NCBI RefSeq assembly: GCF_015706575.1
Contig: NW_024037070.1
Coordinates: 6,727,598 to 6,791,597, forward strand
From: Patiria miniata
Taxonomy: Eukaryota > Echinodermata > Asteroidea > Valvatida > Asterinidae
Length of the DNA stretch: 64,000 nucleotides
Direction: 5' to 3'
Positions 44,076 to 54,779 of the stretch are shown one piece after another (position 1 is the first letter of the stretch; each line of letters starts with the position of its first letter). The position numbers and the translations under genes were made by a program. The notes under the pieces were generated by a model, which made no database searches, was not told the origin of the DNA, and saw only the letters and a program-made list of their open reading frames with translations.

Positions 44076-44488
44076 AACTAATATGCGAAGTTCACTAATT
44101 TTCCTCTGTATTGACTAACAAGCCCCCAGATAGCAATTTCATGTCATCAAAGTCAATTTGAGCAGTGAGAAAATACAAGCATTTTCCTTGAAAACACTTA
44201 GAATTTTTCAGTCCAATCTCATAGGGTTTGTACACAGGGTGTTGAGCGAACTTCGTATATGGAAATCTTTCCTAAGACAGCACCTTGTCCGCCAATGGAC
44301 AGCACGAAAACATGTTAAGAATAACTTTATCGCGGCAAAAGCACGTCAGCTTCTTCAACAGCATTTCATTTATCCCTCTCCAAACGGTACAACGCAAAAC
44401 GAAATGGAGACCACACCTATGGCTCAACCTAGACTACAGCTCTTGCCCAGAGTTTTGGATGCGGCGTGGCCAAAAATGTCTCATGATA

Positions 44489-44702
44489 TCAGTCCGTCTT
44501 CCACTCGGCAGCAGAGTCCGACACCAGACTCTGCTTGAGCTCAGTCAGGGCCCAGGTCTTGTTGTCTATAGCTGCCTGGAGCTGTTCGTACTCGCGGACC
44601 AGCTGATCGAAGCCCATGCCGATGCTCTGATAGGCCTGCAGGGCCTGGCTCAGCCTGGATACGTCCTTGTCTCGCTCCTCGATGGCTCGGTTCAGGTGAT
44701 GT
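44489..44702 (-). CDS. HAUS4: HAUS4 exon 9 (last, with stop)
   Basis: Acceptor TGTCCACAG, phase 2, residues 301-371, TGA at 44489-44491. HHLNRAIEERDKDVSRLSQA, then FDQLVREYEQLQ and NKTWALTELK, the conserved HAUS4 C-terminus. Confidence 0.92.
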
Positions 44703-47700
44703 CTGTGGACACAAAGAGGACCGATTCAAAAAACGATACTGACAAGTGGTAGCTTTGTAACAGAAGCAATTGTGCAATGCTTTTAGTGTCTCCTAAAACA
44801 TTGTTTATACGACACACAAAAATTATCATTCCTTTTGGAACAACGTGGATGAGCGCAAAGCCAAAAAATGTCATCAGTGTAATTGTTATTGTTATTTTGT
44901 AAAAGAATCTACTTACTTGATTTGCTTTAGGGCAGTAACCACCTCTGGCGTGTATGTATCACAGAGTAGTCTGGCTTCAAACACTCTGAAATATTCAAAT
45001 AGAATACCCGAACACATTTTTCTTTGAAGCATATGTGTGCAAATATAAAACCACTAGACTTATTATTGTTGATTTATAATGTAACTTACTCCTGTGCACT
45101 AGTAGCATCATGCAAACATCTCTTAGTCAAACGATGGTCAAAATATTTTCACAAATTTTCGCGGTTCTGGGTCCCAGGCCTACTGTGTATTATGATGTGT
45201 GCTGCTGTTTGTAACAGCGATGCAACTGAACTGTGCCCTGTGGTCCAGTTCCACACAGTCGACTAGAGTAGTCCAACAAGGGCCAAGTTCGGGCAAGGAC
45301 CATTAGTCGACTAGTGGTTGATTTGTGACGTACCTTACGCCTGCGCACTAATAGCAACGTGCGAACGTCTCTAGTCGAACGCTGGTCAAAATGTCATCGC
45401 AAAACTTCTGGATCCTGGCTCTCTGCTAGCGTTATGAATGCGCGCGGCTATTGGTTACCAGCGAAGCAACCAACCCCAGTAGGCTGGTTCCAAATAGTCG
45501 ACTAGCGTAGTCAACCACCGTCGACTAGACAGAGTTCGGGCAAACGTTAGTTAACCATTGGTCAACTATAGTCCTTGCGCGAACTTGGCCAATGCTGCGT
45601 TCGAGTGAAGTCATCAAGACTAACATTTGGCCAACAGATATGAAAAAAAAGGGTGGGGGGGGGGGGGGTTCTCACCTACGAGTTGGTTGCTAACTTTAAC
45701 ACAGGGCTTGGCATTTTTGGGAATTTTTTTTTTCCAAAGCTCCTTACCTGAGTTTGAGGCACATGGCATGGCACCGGGCGCTCAGCCAGTTACTGGTGAT
45801 AGTGTCGCTGTCGGCCTGCAGACGCAGACGATGTTTGGTGATTAACTGCTCAAGCACTCCCAGCGAATCCATCAGGGCCTGGAGCAAATTTATAGCAACT
45901 GAAATACCTCATTCAGAACTTGGCAAAAAGGGAATAAACAATATTTGCTTTTGCTGTGATATTCAGAAATGGATGGATTTGGGGGTTAGTATTTTATAGC
46001 AAATGTTTTTACACTGAAAACAAAAGTTTTGTGTTCATAGATGCTGAAAAAAAACCCCAAGAAAACAAATGCTGTTCTTGTAGTCTGGTTCCCTGACCCT
46101 ACTTCAGACGAAATGGAGCAATTTATAGACGTGGAATTGTCGGGTCAGGGACCAGACTAGCTGGCTTGCAGCCATTCATGGCTATGTAACTAATTGCAGC
46201 AAAGTGTGTATAAACTAAATTTGGTAAATTGGGGGCAGTATTCGAAAAAAAAAAGTCATTTTTTTTCCAACGATCGTCGGCTGACCATCATTGGAAATTG
46301 ATACAAAATTCTACTTTTCTTGAAAACAACAGCACACCTGGTGCCATAATTTCACAGGATGCTTGAGACTACTATTCATTTACAGTCAAGTGAAGGTATT
46401 CCATAATAATTTGGTAGTTTTGTTTTTTGATGTTTGCAAATGTTGTATATTACCTTTAAAGGTAAGGTACATGTATAACATTTACATTTATCGTAAACTT
46501 ATGAAATGGATTTGGGGCTAGTAAGTTTAAAGCAGATATCGTTTCAATGACCTTTTCAATGTTTTGCGTCCATTGGTGCCGGAAGAAAAGAAAAAGAAAA
46601 AAAAAAAAAAGGCTGTTTTTCTCAGCCGTCCAAGTGCAGCTTGCTGAATTTGTCTTGCATAAAGCCCATAGGTCACAGGGCTCACCTGGTAATACTGCCA
46701 GAACTGCTTGTCCCTGTGGGCGCGGTCAAGCTTGAGTTTTCTCTCCTCCTCCTCCAGTTGACTGGACTGGCTAAGCAGCAGGTCCGGTAGTCTGGTAGCC
46801 TTTGCAAATGCCATCTGATCAGTCTCTGTTAAAGGTGGGGCAGATCATTTGTCATTTGTGCATTTTTTTTTTTCGTTTGAAGCAACAAAAGTGCTCAAAA
46901 TCTAAAGACGGGTGCTTAACAACTAACCTGATGAAGGTTTAGCTCAGTGAATGCTGTATATTCCAAGAAAATATTTTTGGATCATAAGTTCAATTCAAAA
47001 GTTGTCGAGTCATGTATTGAATTGCGCCGGAAATAAGTGTCCAGGACACGTTCTCATTCAGCCGATTGCAGCTACACGATGTCACGCACTGAACCCGATG
47101 GGAGCACATTTTTGATCGAAAGGACGTCACAGTTTTTAAAGTCGACTCCGATTGGCTGGCGCTGGGTCACATGTTAGGACGTTCGACTGTGGCTCTACAC
47201 TTACGAATTTCTGAACCTCGGACTAGACAGATCACTGATACTGAGCAGAAAATTTACCACTGTCTGGCTGGGACTGGTGGAAGCTGACCAGTTCTTCACA
47301 TTTCTTCCTGAGTCGGTCCTCAATCTGCGGGATCAGCTGCTGCTGGAGGGACTGTAGCCTCTGGAATGATCACACAGACAAAATTGCCACTCAGATTGTG
47401 TGGATAAGCCATTAAAACGTATGACTGAGTGATTTTCCCCAAACCGTGGCTTTTCTCCAGCTTCTGCAACCGAAACACCTCCCATTTTCCTTTTCTGGAC
47501 GTCTGCAACCCTCGGAAAAGAAGGTTCTGTTGTGGGCACAAACAGATCTGCTTTGCAAGCAGACTGACTACTGGTCCATACATTATCAATAACTGATTGT
47601 GGGGGGGGGGGGGGGAACCAGCCTACCCAGCAAAAAATTACTTATTGTCTGGCAGCCAATTATTCAAAATTAAGGAAATCATTCAATAACTAGACATGGA

Positions 47701-50700
47701 ACAATTTTTTGATCTGAATGTCTCATTCAAAATGAATTGTTTTGTTAGAAAAATAGCAATTTAGAACAGGAATATATTTTTCGGGATGAAATTTGCACAA
47801 AAAAAATAGCATAGGGAATGCATTTTTAATTGACCTCTTAGAATTCTGCCCCATTCTCTACTATGCACACATACATTCTGTGCCAAGTTGTCCTTTCAGT
47901 CAAAATCAATCAGGTGACTGTTTTTAACAGTCAAGAGCTCCCAGCCTACATAAAGCAGGATTGACTGGCTGTGACTGTTTATTTTGATACACTGAGCTAT
48001 GCATTGACTGTAGGTGATTGTTGAGCCAGCTGTGCCTACCACTTGCTTGCTTTTGTCTGTCGACTGAATTTGGCTAGTCACAATGCTTGCTTGAAATATG
48101 ATCTGACTGTTGGTGACTAGCCTGTGTAAAAGGCACGGCAGGGAAAGAGGATTGATATTTTTTTTACTGTCAGTGACTGTTCAGATAGCAGGAGGGTTTA
48201 AAGGGAATATACATCATTTGCTTTTGCTGTAATTTTTAGAAATGGATGGAATTGGGGGGTTGGAAATATATAGCAAATATAGTTACACTGACTTTTTTGA
48301 GGTTTTGGGTTCGAAAATGCTATAAAAACCAAGAAAAACAATCATTTTCCTGTAGTCTGGTTCCCTGACTCCATATAAGAAGAAACAGAGCAGTTTACAT
48401 ATATCGGGGAATTGTAAGGTCAGGGAACCAGTCTAGCTGGCTTGTATTCGTTCATAGGTGTGTAATCGATTGCAAACAAGTGCGATGGTCAATTGGGGCC
48501 AGTATTTGAAAAAAAAGCCAGTTTTTTTCTAAAGCTGATCGGCCGATCAGCGTTGGAAATTGATACAAAAATACCACTTTTCTTGAAAATGACAGTATAC
48601 CAGGTGCCATGATTTTACAGGATGCTTTACACTGTCATTCACTAACAGTCCAGAAAGGTATTTCAAAAGGATTTGGTAGTTTTATTTTTTGATGTTTGCA
48701 AATGTTGTATTTTCCCTTTAATGAATACGTATGAGGTGTAGTATTAGAAACTATCACCGTTACCTTGTGGTGTGGGTTTGCTCTCTGCAGCTGCTCTGTA
48801 GTCAGCCCTAGCAGTGTGCAGGGTTGGGCCTCATCGGAGGCGGTAGGGTTAGGATGTAGGTAGTCAGCTGCCTCTGCTGTGTACAGACAATGCTTGATGG
48901 CTTCATGTAACTATGGGAGGGGGAAGGGAACAAACTCAGCGAGTGTCTTCACAATGTGGTGTTTATCATTAAAGTTGTGCAAACACAGTCGAAACTGACC
49001 AGCCCAAACCATCTTCATTGTTAGGCCCCCCAAAAATACCCCTATTTTTTACAGCCTGACCCTAAAATTTTATCGGCAAGTTAAAAAAAAAAGAGTAAAA
49101 CATTCTGTTTTTACAATTAACGCTTCTCAACAACCTTGTTTACGTCAAAACTAACATCCGTATTTGATCATTTGGTTACTAAAATCTACCATCACAGGTA
49201 TGTCCTGGGTGGAGAGAGGCAATTGTAGTAAAGTGTCTCGCCCAAGAACACAAGCACCATGTTCCCCGTCAGGGTTCGAACCCATGTACCACTGCATGTG
49301 AGTCGAACACCGTAACCATTGGACCACATGTACCGCCCCCACATTCCTTATGCACTGTGCCATCTCAGCTCCCTGGGGAGTACACAGCGTGATGCAGACA
49401 TCCTTTTCAGGCGCATATGGCTCATTAAAATCTCTAAAAAAACAATTAATCATCTTGGACGAATGGAATTTTCAATTGTAGTAATAAAGTCTGTCACAAG
49501 CCAATGTGGTTCATCTTGTGTTTATATCTCCGGTTTCCTTGGCATGAACGACTTGGGCTATCGCAGGTTACTCCCCAGCTAATGCTAGTACCAATTTATA
49601 CTCCTGGGATGAGAAGAGAAGAGAGTTGGGGTGAAGTGGCTTGCCCAAGGACACAACTTATGGCGAGTGGCATGTTCAGAACCCCTGACCATCTGATCGT
49701 GAGTCACAAACCCTAATCACTAGGCCACATTCCCCAAACAAAAATCGCCATCCGTCAATGTGTATTTTGGGTCTTAAACCATTACGTCACTGGACTCAGT
49801 CTTGCGACCTAGTGGGTATATTCAAGCTCTGTAGGCAGGGGGCCTTGCATGTACCTGTGCTGCTGAGGAGCTGGGAGCTACATCGTGGCCGGCAATCTCC
49901 TGATCCATGATAAATTCCTGGAGCTCATGGTGCAAGATGTGGAACTGCAGATAGAATTGTTTCTCTCTCTTCAATGATTCCTCAGCCTATAGAGAGGTAA
50001 AGGCAAGAATTTGGTAAAAAAAAATTGAATTACTAGTAATTGAAACATGGTAAATTATTATATCAGGCTTCCAGGGGTAAAAATATATCAGTGTATTGCA
50101 TGCTTTCGTAAAAGTACCCAGATGACTGCAATATTATGTCAGTAAAAGTACCCGGATGAGGACAGTATTATTTTTGATATTGGCATTTTAACAAATTTCG
50201 CTGGTTCGTACACAATCAAGTGCCTAGAAACTCACAATTGTCAACCAGACAACAGGACATAGTGTGCGGTACCATCGCATGCAGACGTAGCAGGGTATAT
50301 GCGCACTGTTGTCAACAACCACAATGCCAGCTTTCGAGCGGCGCCAAATTTGATTTGTTAAGTGAAGAATATTCAACGAAATTTGAGAAATAAAGACAGT
50401 GTCCTGAAATGTATCTCTTGCGGATCAAGTCAGTCTGATACAAATAATAATATTGAATGTTTTTTTCAGAGGATACAAGAAAATGTTACACTCTCTATAA
50501 GGATATTGCACTCATCTTCGACTCGTGCAATATTATCGTGCAATATATTCTTATAGCCCCCTCAAGGCCATCCAATGAAGGAACCACCGATCTCTTTATG
50601 AAACGCCAGCCTCTTTACGAATAACTCAAAAACACTGGAATCTTGTAAGAATAATTATCAGGGTAATTTGAAGTCACTAGGTAGTTTGATACTCGGTATG

Positions 50701-51574
50701 AAAGCGAACGCAACTGTGAATTCACAAATGTTAAACACTTTTGCGGCAAATTCCGTGGGGAAATTCTGTACGCCCAATTCACTTCGGGTTTGCATTCGCC
50801 TGAAGTATGAACCAGAATTTTACCTGACTGAGGTCCTTTTGGACTGAGCAGCTGGTTCCGTTCTCGGTGATGTGTTGGGACAGGGCATTCAGGAGCTTCA
50901 CTAACTCTGGATATTGTTCACTGTCCCTCGATGTCAGGTGCACCGGCAGACTCATATTGACTGCAAAACAAATGGATTTACCCATCTGATTGAAAACATC
51001 TTGCTGGCACTTGCCAATGACAGTGTGCATCATATCTGTCACAATATTGAATAAATCCATTTATGAGCCTTTGTAAAAAAAAAATCCTTTTTCAGATGTC
51101 TAATTTTTTGTGAAATTTTATGTTGAAATTTTGATACGCAAACGTGTGCAATTGAATCTGGAAATTTCACGAAAAATGGACATCTGAAAAAAGGCAGCAC
51201 TTTCTGATTAGCCTATAAAGAGGGTGAGTATGCTTCCAAAGCAAAAAGAACCCTACAAAGTAAGCCTAAATGTGAAAATCAAAATTTGGCAAAGTGCGAC
51301 ACGTTTTTGTACATGTGGATGTGTGGCCTATGTTTACGGAGGCAGTCCAGTAAATAGGCCACAATTATGGGACTGCACACACATTTGCATGTGCAGCTAG
51401 CATCATCGACAACAACACCTAAGTAGGCCTATGTCAGCCTTTGCACAAGAGGTAGTTATGTAATTTTCTATTGTGTGGTCTCTGGTCAGATGTTCACTGT
51501 TGGAAGAATGTTTAAAACAAAAGTTGTTTACCCTGCACTGCGCGGTTCTGCAAGTTTCTTGCGGGCGCCGCCAT
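44489..51574 (-). CDS. HAUS4: HAUS augmin-like complex subunit 4 (HAUS4), complete, 9 exons
   Basis: HAUS4 is one of eight augmin subunits. Augmin recruits gamma-tubulin to existing microtubules and so amplifies spindle microtubules in mitosis. Nine exons splice in phase to 371 residues; the human protein, as I recall, is close to this length. Family matches in order: LVKLLNALSQHI (N-terminal), RLQSLQQQLIPQIEDRLRKK followed by C (human RLQQEVEEQLKKKC), CDTYTPEVVTALKQIKHHL (human DTYTVEKVEVHRLI), and the C-terminal FDQLVREYEQLQ then NKTWAL (human FDRLVKEYTVLK, NKRWAL). It is largely helical and coiled coil from about 155 to the end. The start is chosen because exon 1 joins exon 2 in frame and its ATG lies in a YY1-like promoter motif. 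Housekeeping role expected. Confidence 0.92.
44917..44985 (-). CDS. HAUS4: HAUS4 exon 8
   Basis: Acceptor ATATTTCAG, donor ATCAA|GTAAGT, phase 2 to 2, residues 278-300: RVFEARLLCDTYTPEVVTAL and on. Short, but its junctions are exact. Confidence 0.87.
45057..45280. repeat. Diverged MITE C relative next to an intact copy
   Basis: GTGCACTAGTAGCATCATGC and AAACGATGGTCAAAAT resemble the inside of family C with many changes. It ends where the intact 45281 copy starts, so the newer element landed at or beside the older. Confidence 0.55.
45281..45590. mobile_element. 310-bp MITE, family C, copy 2
   Basis: GGCCAAGTTCGGGCAAGGAC to GTCCTTGCGCGAACTTGGCC, the same length as copy 1 at 37740 and differing at only a few positions. 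It lies in a HAUS4 intron. Confidence 0.87.
45748..45878 (-). CDS. HAUS4: HAUS4 exon 7
   Basis: Acceptor TGCTCCAG, donor CTCAG|GTAAGG, phase 0 to 2, residues 235-277. LGVLEQLITKHRLRLQADSD corresponds to human LLQRLLQEHRLKTQSELD. Confidence 0.9.
45925..46458 (+). mobile_element. MITE family A, degenerate left end
   Basis: AAAAGGGAATAAACAATATT to GCAAATGTTGTATATTACCT then TTAA. Internal GTAGTCTGGTTCCCTGACCC as in other copies. HAUS4 intron. Confidence 0.7.
46686..46825 (-). CDS. HAUS4: HAUS4 exon 6
   Basis: Acceptor CTTTAACAG, donor TACCAG|GTGAGC, phase 1 to 0, residues 188-234. Coiled coil with LEEEERKLKLDRAHRDKQFW. Confidence 0.88.
46829..47110 (+). mobile_element. MITE family B, 3' truncated
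   Basis: Starts TTAAAGGTGGGGCAGATCAT directly after the HAUS4 exon 6 acceptor region, runs through CAATTCAAAAGTTG and CAGGACACGTTCTCATTCAG, and stops after CACGCACTGAACC. Confidence 0.65.
47258..47360 (-). CDS. HAUS4: HAUS4 exon 5
   Basis: Acceptor TCATTCCAG, donor CAGTG|GTAAAT, phase 0 to 1, residues 154-187. RLQSLQQQLIPQIEDRLRKK, then CEELVSF; start of the coiled coil. Confidence 0.9.
47880..48190 (-). repeat. Unclassified repeat, copy 1 (pair with 54780-55360)
   Basis: GTCAAAATCAATCAGGTGAC through CAGCCTACATAAAGCAGGAT and CTGTGCCTACCACTTG to GACTGTTGGTGACTAGCC. The reverse-complement copy at 54780-55360 carries a hAT-like insertion. Confidence 0.7.
48198..48721 (+). mobile_element. TTAA-flanked MITE, family A
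   Basis: TTAAAGGGAATATACATCAT to GCAAATGTTGTATTTTCCCT then TTAA. Full length, including the GCTGATCGGCCGATCAGC palindrome. It ends 43 bases from HAUS4 exon 4. Confidence 0.78.
48764..48910 (-). CDS. HAUS4: HAUS4 exon 4
   Basis: Acceptor CTCCCATAG, donor CACAAG|GTAACG, phase 0 to 0, residues 105-153. LHEAIKHCLYTAEAADYLHP, then LLGLTTEQLQRANP, matching the LLGLEKADLLEL region of human HAUS4. Confidence 0.87.
49195..49415 (-). mobile_element. tRNA-derived SINE, type 2
   Basis: The minus strand head TGGTCCAATGGTTACGGTGT with B box GGGTTCGAACCC leads into CTCTCTCCACCCAGGACAT. A separate fragment of the same family (CAGCTCCCTGGGGAGTACAC) follows at 49366. Confidence 0.7.
49548..49733 (-). mobile_element. 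tRNA-derived SINE, type 3
   Basis: Minus strand: TGGCCTAGTGATTAGGGTTT, GGTCAGGGGTTCTGAAC (damaged B box), CTTGGGCAAGCCACTTCACC and TAGCTGGGGAGTAACCTGCG. Same family as 16775. Confidence 0.7.
49855..49986 (-). CDS. HAUS4: HAUS4 exon 3
   Basis: Acceptor TCTCTATAG, donor GCACAG|GTACAT, phase 0 to 0, residues 61-104. Helical: EESLKREKQFYLQFHILHHE. Confidence 0.87.
50824..50960 (-). CDS. HAUS4: HAUS4 exon 2
   Basis: Acceptor GTTTTGCAG, donor AGTCAG|GTAAAA, phase 1 to 0, residues 15-60. SEQYPELVKLLNALSQHITE aligns with the N-terminal motif of human HAUS4. Confidence 0.87.
51087..51371. mobile_element. Half copy of the 8210-8668 palindromic MITE
   Basis: Matches the centre and right arm of the 459-bp palindrome (TTTTGATACGCAAACGTGTG, GCCTATAAAGAGGGTGAGTA, GACACGTTTTTGTACATGTG). 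The left arm is missing. It lies in HAUS4 intron 1. Confidence 0.82.
51532..51574 (-). CDS. HAUS4: HAUS4 exon 1 (start)
   Basis: ATG at 51572-51574, MAAPARNLQNRAVQ, donor GCAGG|GTAAAC, phase 1. Too short for an ORF scan; found by the donor and by in-frame joining to exon 2 (VNMSLPVHL). An alternative start is the Met in exon 2. Confidence 0.7.
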
Positions 51575-51577
51575 TTT
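51567..51577 (-). promoter_or_regulatory. YY1-like motif over the HAUS4 start codon
   Basis: The minus strand reads AAAATGGCGGC, a close match to the YY1 consensus (AANATGGCGGC). Its ATG is the proposed HAUS4 initiation codon. In animals YY1 sites often lie just downstream of housekeeping start sites and can supply the ATG. Confidence 0.5.
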
Positions 51578-52559
51578 GAAATGACCCGCCAATTAGTATG
51601 GATCATCCCTGAAATAAAATGCATTTCTAACGGAATGTAGTCTGGGTACTAGATGTACTCGTCCTTTAGGTGAGTATACCGCCCTCTATAGTTCTGATAA
51701 GATTACGCGCGTAATCATATCAACATCATTGGCATGCGTGGTGGTAGGTAAACGTGTCTAACAACAACAGAAGGTATTTAAATCGCATCACAGTTACACT
51801 ACAGCCTACAGGTACGGTTATAGTTTCGTTGATCTAGCATTAACATTTTAGGGTGGGATTTATTTAAAATTGGGTAAGGAAATAGCTAGAGTTACCCAGC
51901 CCAAAATTTTTATCAAATGTGTGTCATCTAGCATAGGCTGCTGGAGGAAGTTGCTCACTAAAACCAGGTCCAAATTTTTTTTTTTGAAAATGTGCAATTT
52001 TGTCCCAGATACACACTAATTTCAACTGGAATTCACCCAAACCTTGCCTGGAATAACCACTTCACAGGTCTTTGAAGTAAAAAAAGATCCACGATGAAGA
52101 TTCAGCCTACAATTGCAGTGAAAAAAAACAAAGGCATAACCGACAACCGTGCGGTCATGATGATGCCCGCAGTTTGTTTGTGCACATTTCGATTACCATG
52201 CACACTCAGCGAACCACCAGTCACACTTGCCAACTGCATGCACGGCGCGGCATGGCGCTGAAGCGCGCACCTAGTATTAAGGGTATACTACATTTACAAA
52301 CATCAATGAACAAAACTACAACAGCTTTTGTAATGTAAGGCCTAAGGGCACCTTTTCTAGTAGTATGTATGTATTATAATAATAATACCGAAGTCTTTTA
52401 TAGGGCACGTACCGGTATCTACCAACAATTAGGGGCACAATTGCAGAATACCCCGCCACTCGATCTATCCACCTCGTAGCCGGCTACGAGGTCACGGCTG
52501 ATTGATCTCAATAAACATTCTCAGCGCTATATGTACTATGCGTCATGCTCCATTGCACT

Positions 52560-52800
52560 CCCACTTCGTGACCGCGTAGCCGCCAACAGGGTAGTTGGTT
52601 TGGACTTAGAATTTTTTCAGCAACTCCCATTCCTTTTGTGTTGCTTCGTTCTCAAGCATATTCAAGGGGACTCCCACTCCGTAGCCTCGTAGCCGCCAAC
52701 AGGGTGGTTGGTTTGGACTTAGAATTTTTTTCAGCAACTCCCATTCATTTTGTGTTGCTTCGTTCTCAAATAATGGACCCCCACTCAGTATCCGCTTAGC
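52560..52800 (+). repeat. Tandem repeat, about 113-bp unit, 2-3 copies
   Basis: GTAGCCGCCAACAGGGT, TTGGTTTGGACTTAGAAT and GTTGCTTCGTTCTCAA occur twice, then a decayed third (CCCCCACTCAGTATCCGC). Related CCTCGTAGCC words extend to 52470 and 52845. Confidence 0.75.
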
Positions 52801-52999
52801 TGGCAATGGACTTGAATTGTTTCTTTTGTTGTGATTCCAACCTCGTAGCCAGTGATTTTAGGGGTGTATTTCTGAGTGGCGGGGTATTCTGCAATTACTC
52901 CCAATTAGGAACTCAAGGCGCTGGAAATTATGTCTATTACTAGAGACAGGTAAATGAAGTACATGGGGAATATGAGAACCATTATGTAGGCCTATAGCA

Positions 53000-53130
53000 C
53001 CTTTATAATGGTTTACAAGGTGCTGCGGCGCATTAAGCAGCCACTGCCAGAAACACCGGGGCAAACCCTTCTCTTAGCGATAAGTGTCACTGGGTTCTTT
53101 AACGTGCATTACACAACACACGGGACCTAT
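53000..53130 (-). mobile_element. SINE type 1 fragment
   Basis: Minus-strand type 1 body only (AGAAACACCGGGGCAAACCC, TTAGCGATAAGTGTCACTGG, ACACAACACACGGGACCT) plus GGTGCTGCGGCGCATTAAGC, as in the 3' part of the 22685 copy. Confidence 0.7.
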
Positions 53131-53315
53131 TACAAGTACTAATACTACTGTTATGCCCCAACCTGGGCCGGCTCCAACTGTAGTTGCTAAGGGGCCAGTT
53201 CCAACTGCGACAGAGTACATGTAGTTGGGAAATCTCAGCTATCTGATTTGTTTAGTGTGACGTCATCTCAATTTAACCATGCGTACTTCACATGGTGTAG
53301 CATAGCAAGAATGGA

Positions 53316-53324
53316 ACCGGAAGT
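53316..53324 (+). promoter_or_regulatory. ETS-type motif ACCGGAAGT
   Basis: A perfect consensus for ETS/GABP factors in a short CpG-richer patch (53280-53400). Such sites are common in housekeeping promoters, but no transcript could be tied to it. Confidence 0.25.
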
Positions 53325-53860
53325 TAACGAAACTTGAATGTAGCCAGTGGGCGGTTGTAATGAGTGGTGCGTGCGCGTGTATGACAAAGTCACTAACAAA
53401 CCGGATAAAACTAGTCTGGTAATAGTTCTAGCTCTTGTCTAGTTTTGTATTTGTTATATTACATACGCATGTATGACATCGATGTGTTTTTCATGTATGT
53501 ACCTATCTGACTTTATCAGGTGGGCCACAAATCTTTGGTAACTGCAAACATTTAGCAGTCGATGAAAGGTCTGGATTAACTGACTAGAATTGGTCGGACA
53601 GGAGTGGATCCAATTTTTCCTGTTGAGCAGAATGCAGAGTATTGGATTTTGTTTCGAGGTGACATGTTCAATTAAGGAGGGATCGAACCCGTCTTTCGTC
53701 TTGGTTCTGTTAAGGATAAAAAGATTAGTGGTGTGTGGTGGGTGATGATACATGGATGTACATCCATGCGTCATGTTACAGTTTGTACCTAGTCAGTGTT
53801 TCAGAAAAGTTTGGAGATTTTGCAGATGTTTGGATTTCATTTCTTTCCATGCATGTACTA

Positions 53861-54310
53861 CAGGGTGAGTCAAAAAAAAGTGGAACAAAACCCCCAAAAT
53901 TATATTTCACATTTCAAAAAATATGTGACATTTTAATCTTTTGGGTCAAGACTGAAACATTATTTCTACTGTGAGATTTTGTGTTTTGAATATGAGAAAC
54001 GAGAGAACTCTTTTTTTCCCCTGAAATATTGATGTTTTCTTTTGTATGTTTTCGTTCATTCACGGAGGTGGGAAAAAGTAAATGGGTATTTATCACTTCC
54101 TATAGTTGTGGTGGACAGCTAAATATTTTTAAAACTTTTTATGAAAATAGACATAACTTGGAAATAGAGTATGCAAATTATGTTAGATTTTTACTGTTAC
54201 TAGTCAATAACATGTACTTTATCCTTATTTTTTTAAGAAATGGAGCGAGCCATATTTTTATGTAAAATATTGTTTTTCTAATTCGGTCACTTTCTTTTTG
54301 ACTCACCCTG
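53861..54310. mobile_element. 450-bp mariner-like MITE
   Basis: CAGGGTGAGTCAAAAAAAAG at the left mirrors CTTTCTTTTTGACTCACCCT at the right. CAGGGTG ends with a poly-A run resemble Tc1/mariner termini, but the expected TA duplication is not seen. AT-rich inside, no transposase. Confidence 0.7.
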
Positions 54311-54779
54311 CACAGTGCAAGAAAATTAAAGAACTTGGAATACATCTTGAGAAGTGTCTTAATGATGTGCTCCAGACAGTCTGTACCCTTCAGGAATGAC
54401 GCATTCTCCCTGTGTGGTTAGAGTCCCATGTTCTTATCTAACCAGACATTTTCCCTTCCTTTTGGGGGATTCTCTGGGGAGATGAATCCAGTTGGAAAAA
54501 TATTATTGGGTGGGAAGTGGGCCAGAGGTGTTGACAACTACAAGGAGTGATTATTTTGAAGAAAGGCTCATATTGAACCTTCTAGTGTCCTTTGTTCCTC
54601 CTCTAATTAATCCCAAATATAGCATAATGTGAGAGGTTGATAATTATACTGACGACGTCTTTCATTATCGCTGATGAAGATTGAAGATACAATGTATGTC
54701 TGAAATAATCTGTGTTTTTTTTTCAATTATCTTGAAGCATTAGTCTGATTATTAGGGTTTTAGTTCAACCTACCTACTT

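Larger units (their letters stand above)
42021..44488. other. Convergent gap between CNBD1 and HAUS4
   Basis: Both genes end here, tail to tail. It holds family A (42117-42574) and family D (42776-42995) MITEs, a family B relative (43423-43707) and a foldback pair (43790-44075). Candidate plus-strand AATAAA near 43246 and minus-strand AATAAA near 43303 could end the two transcripts. Confidence 0.55.
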
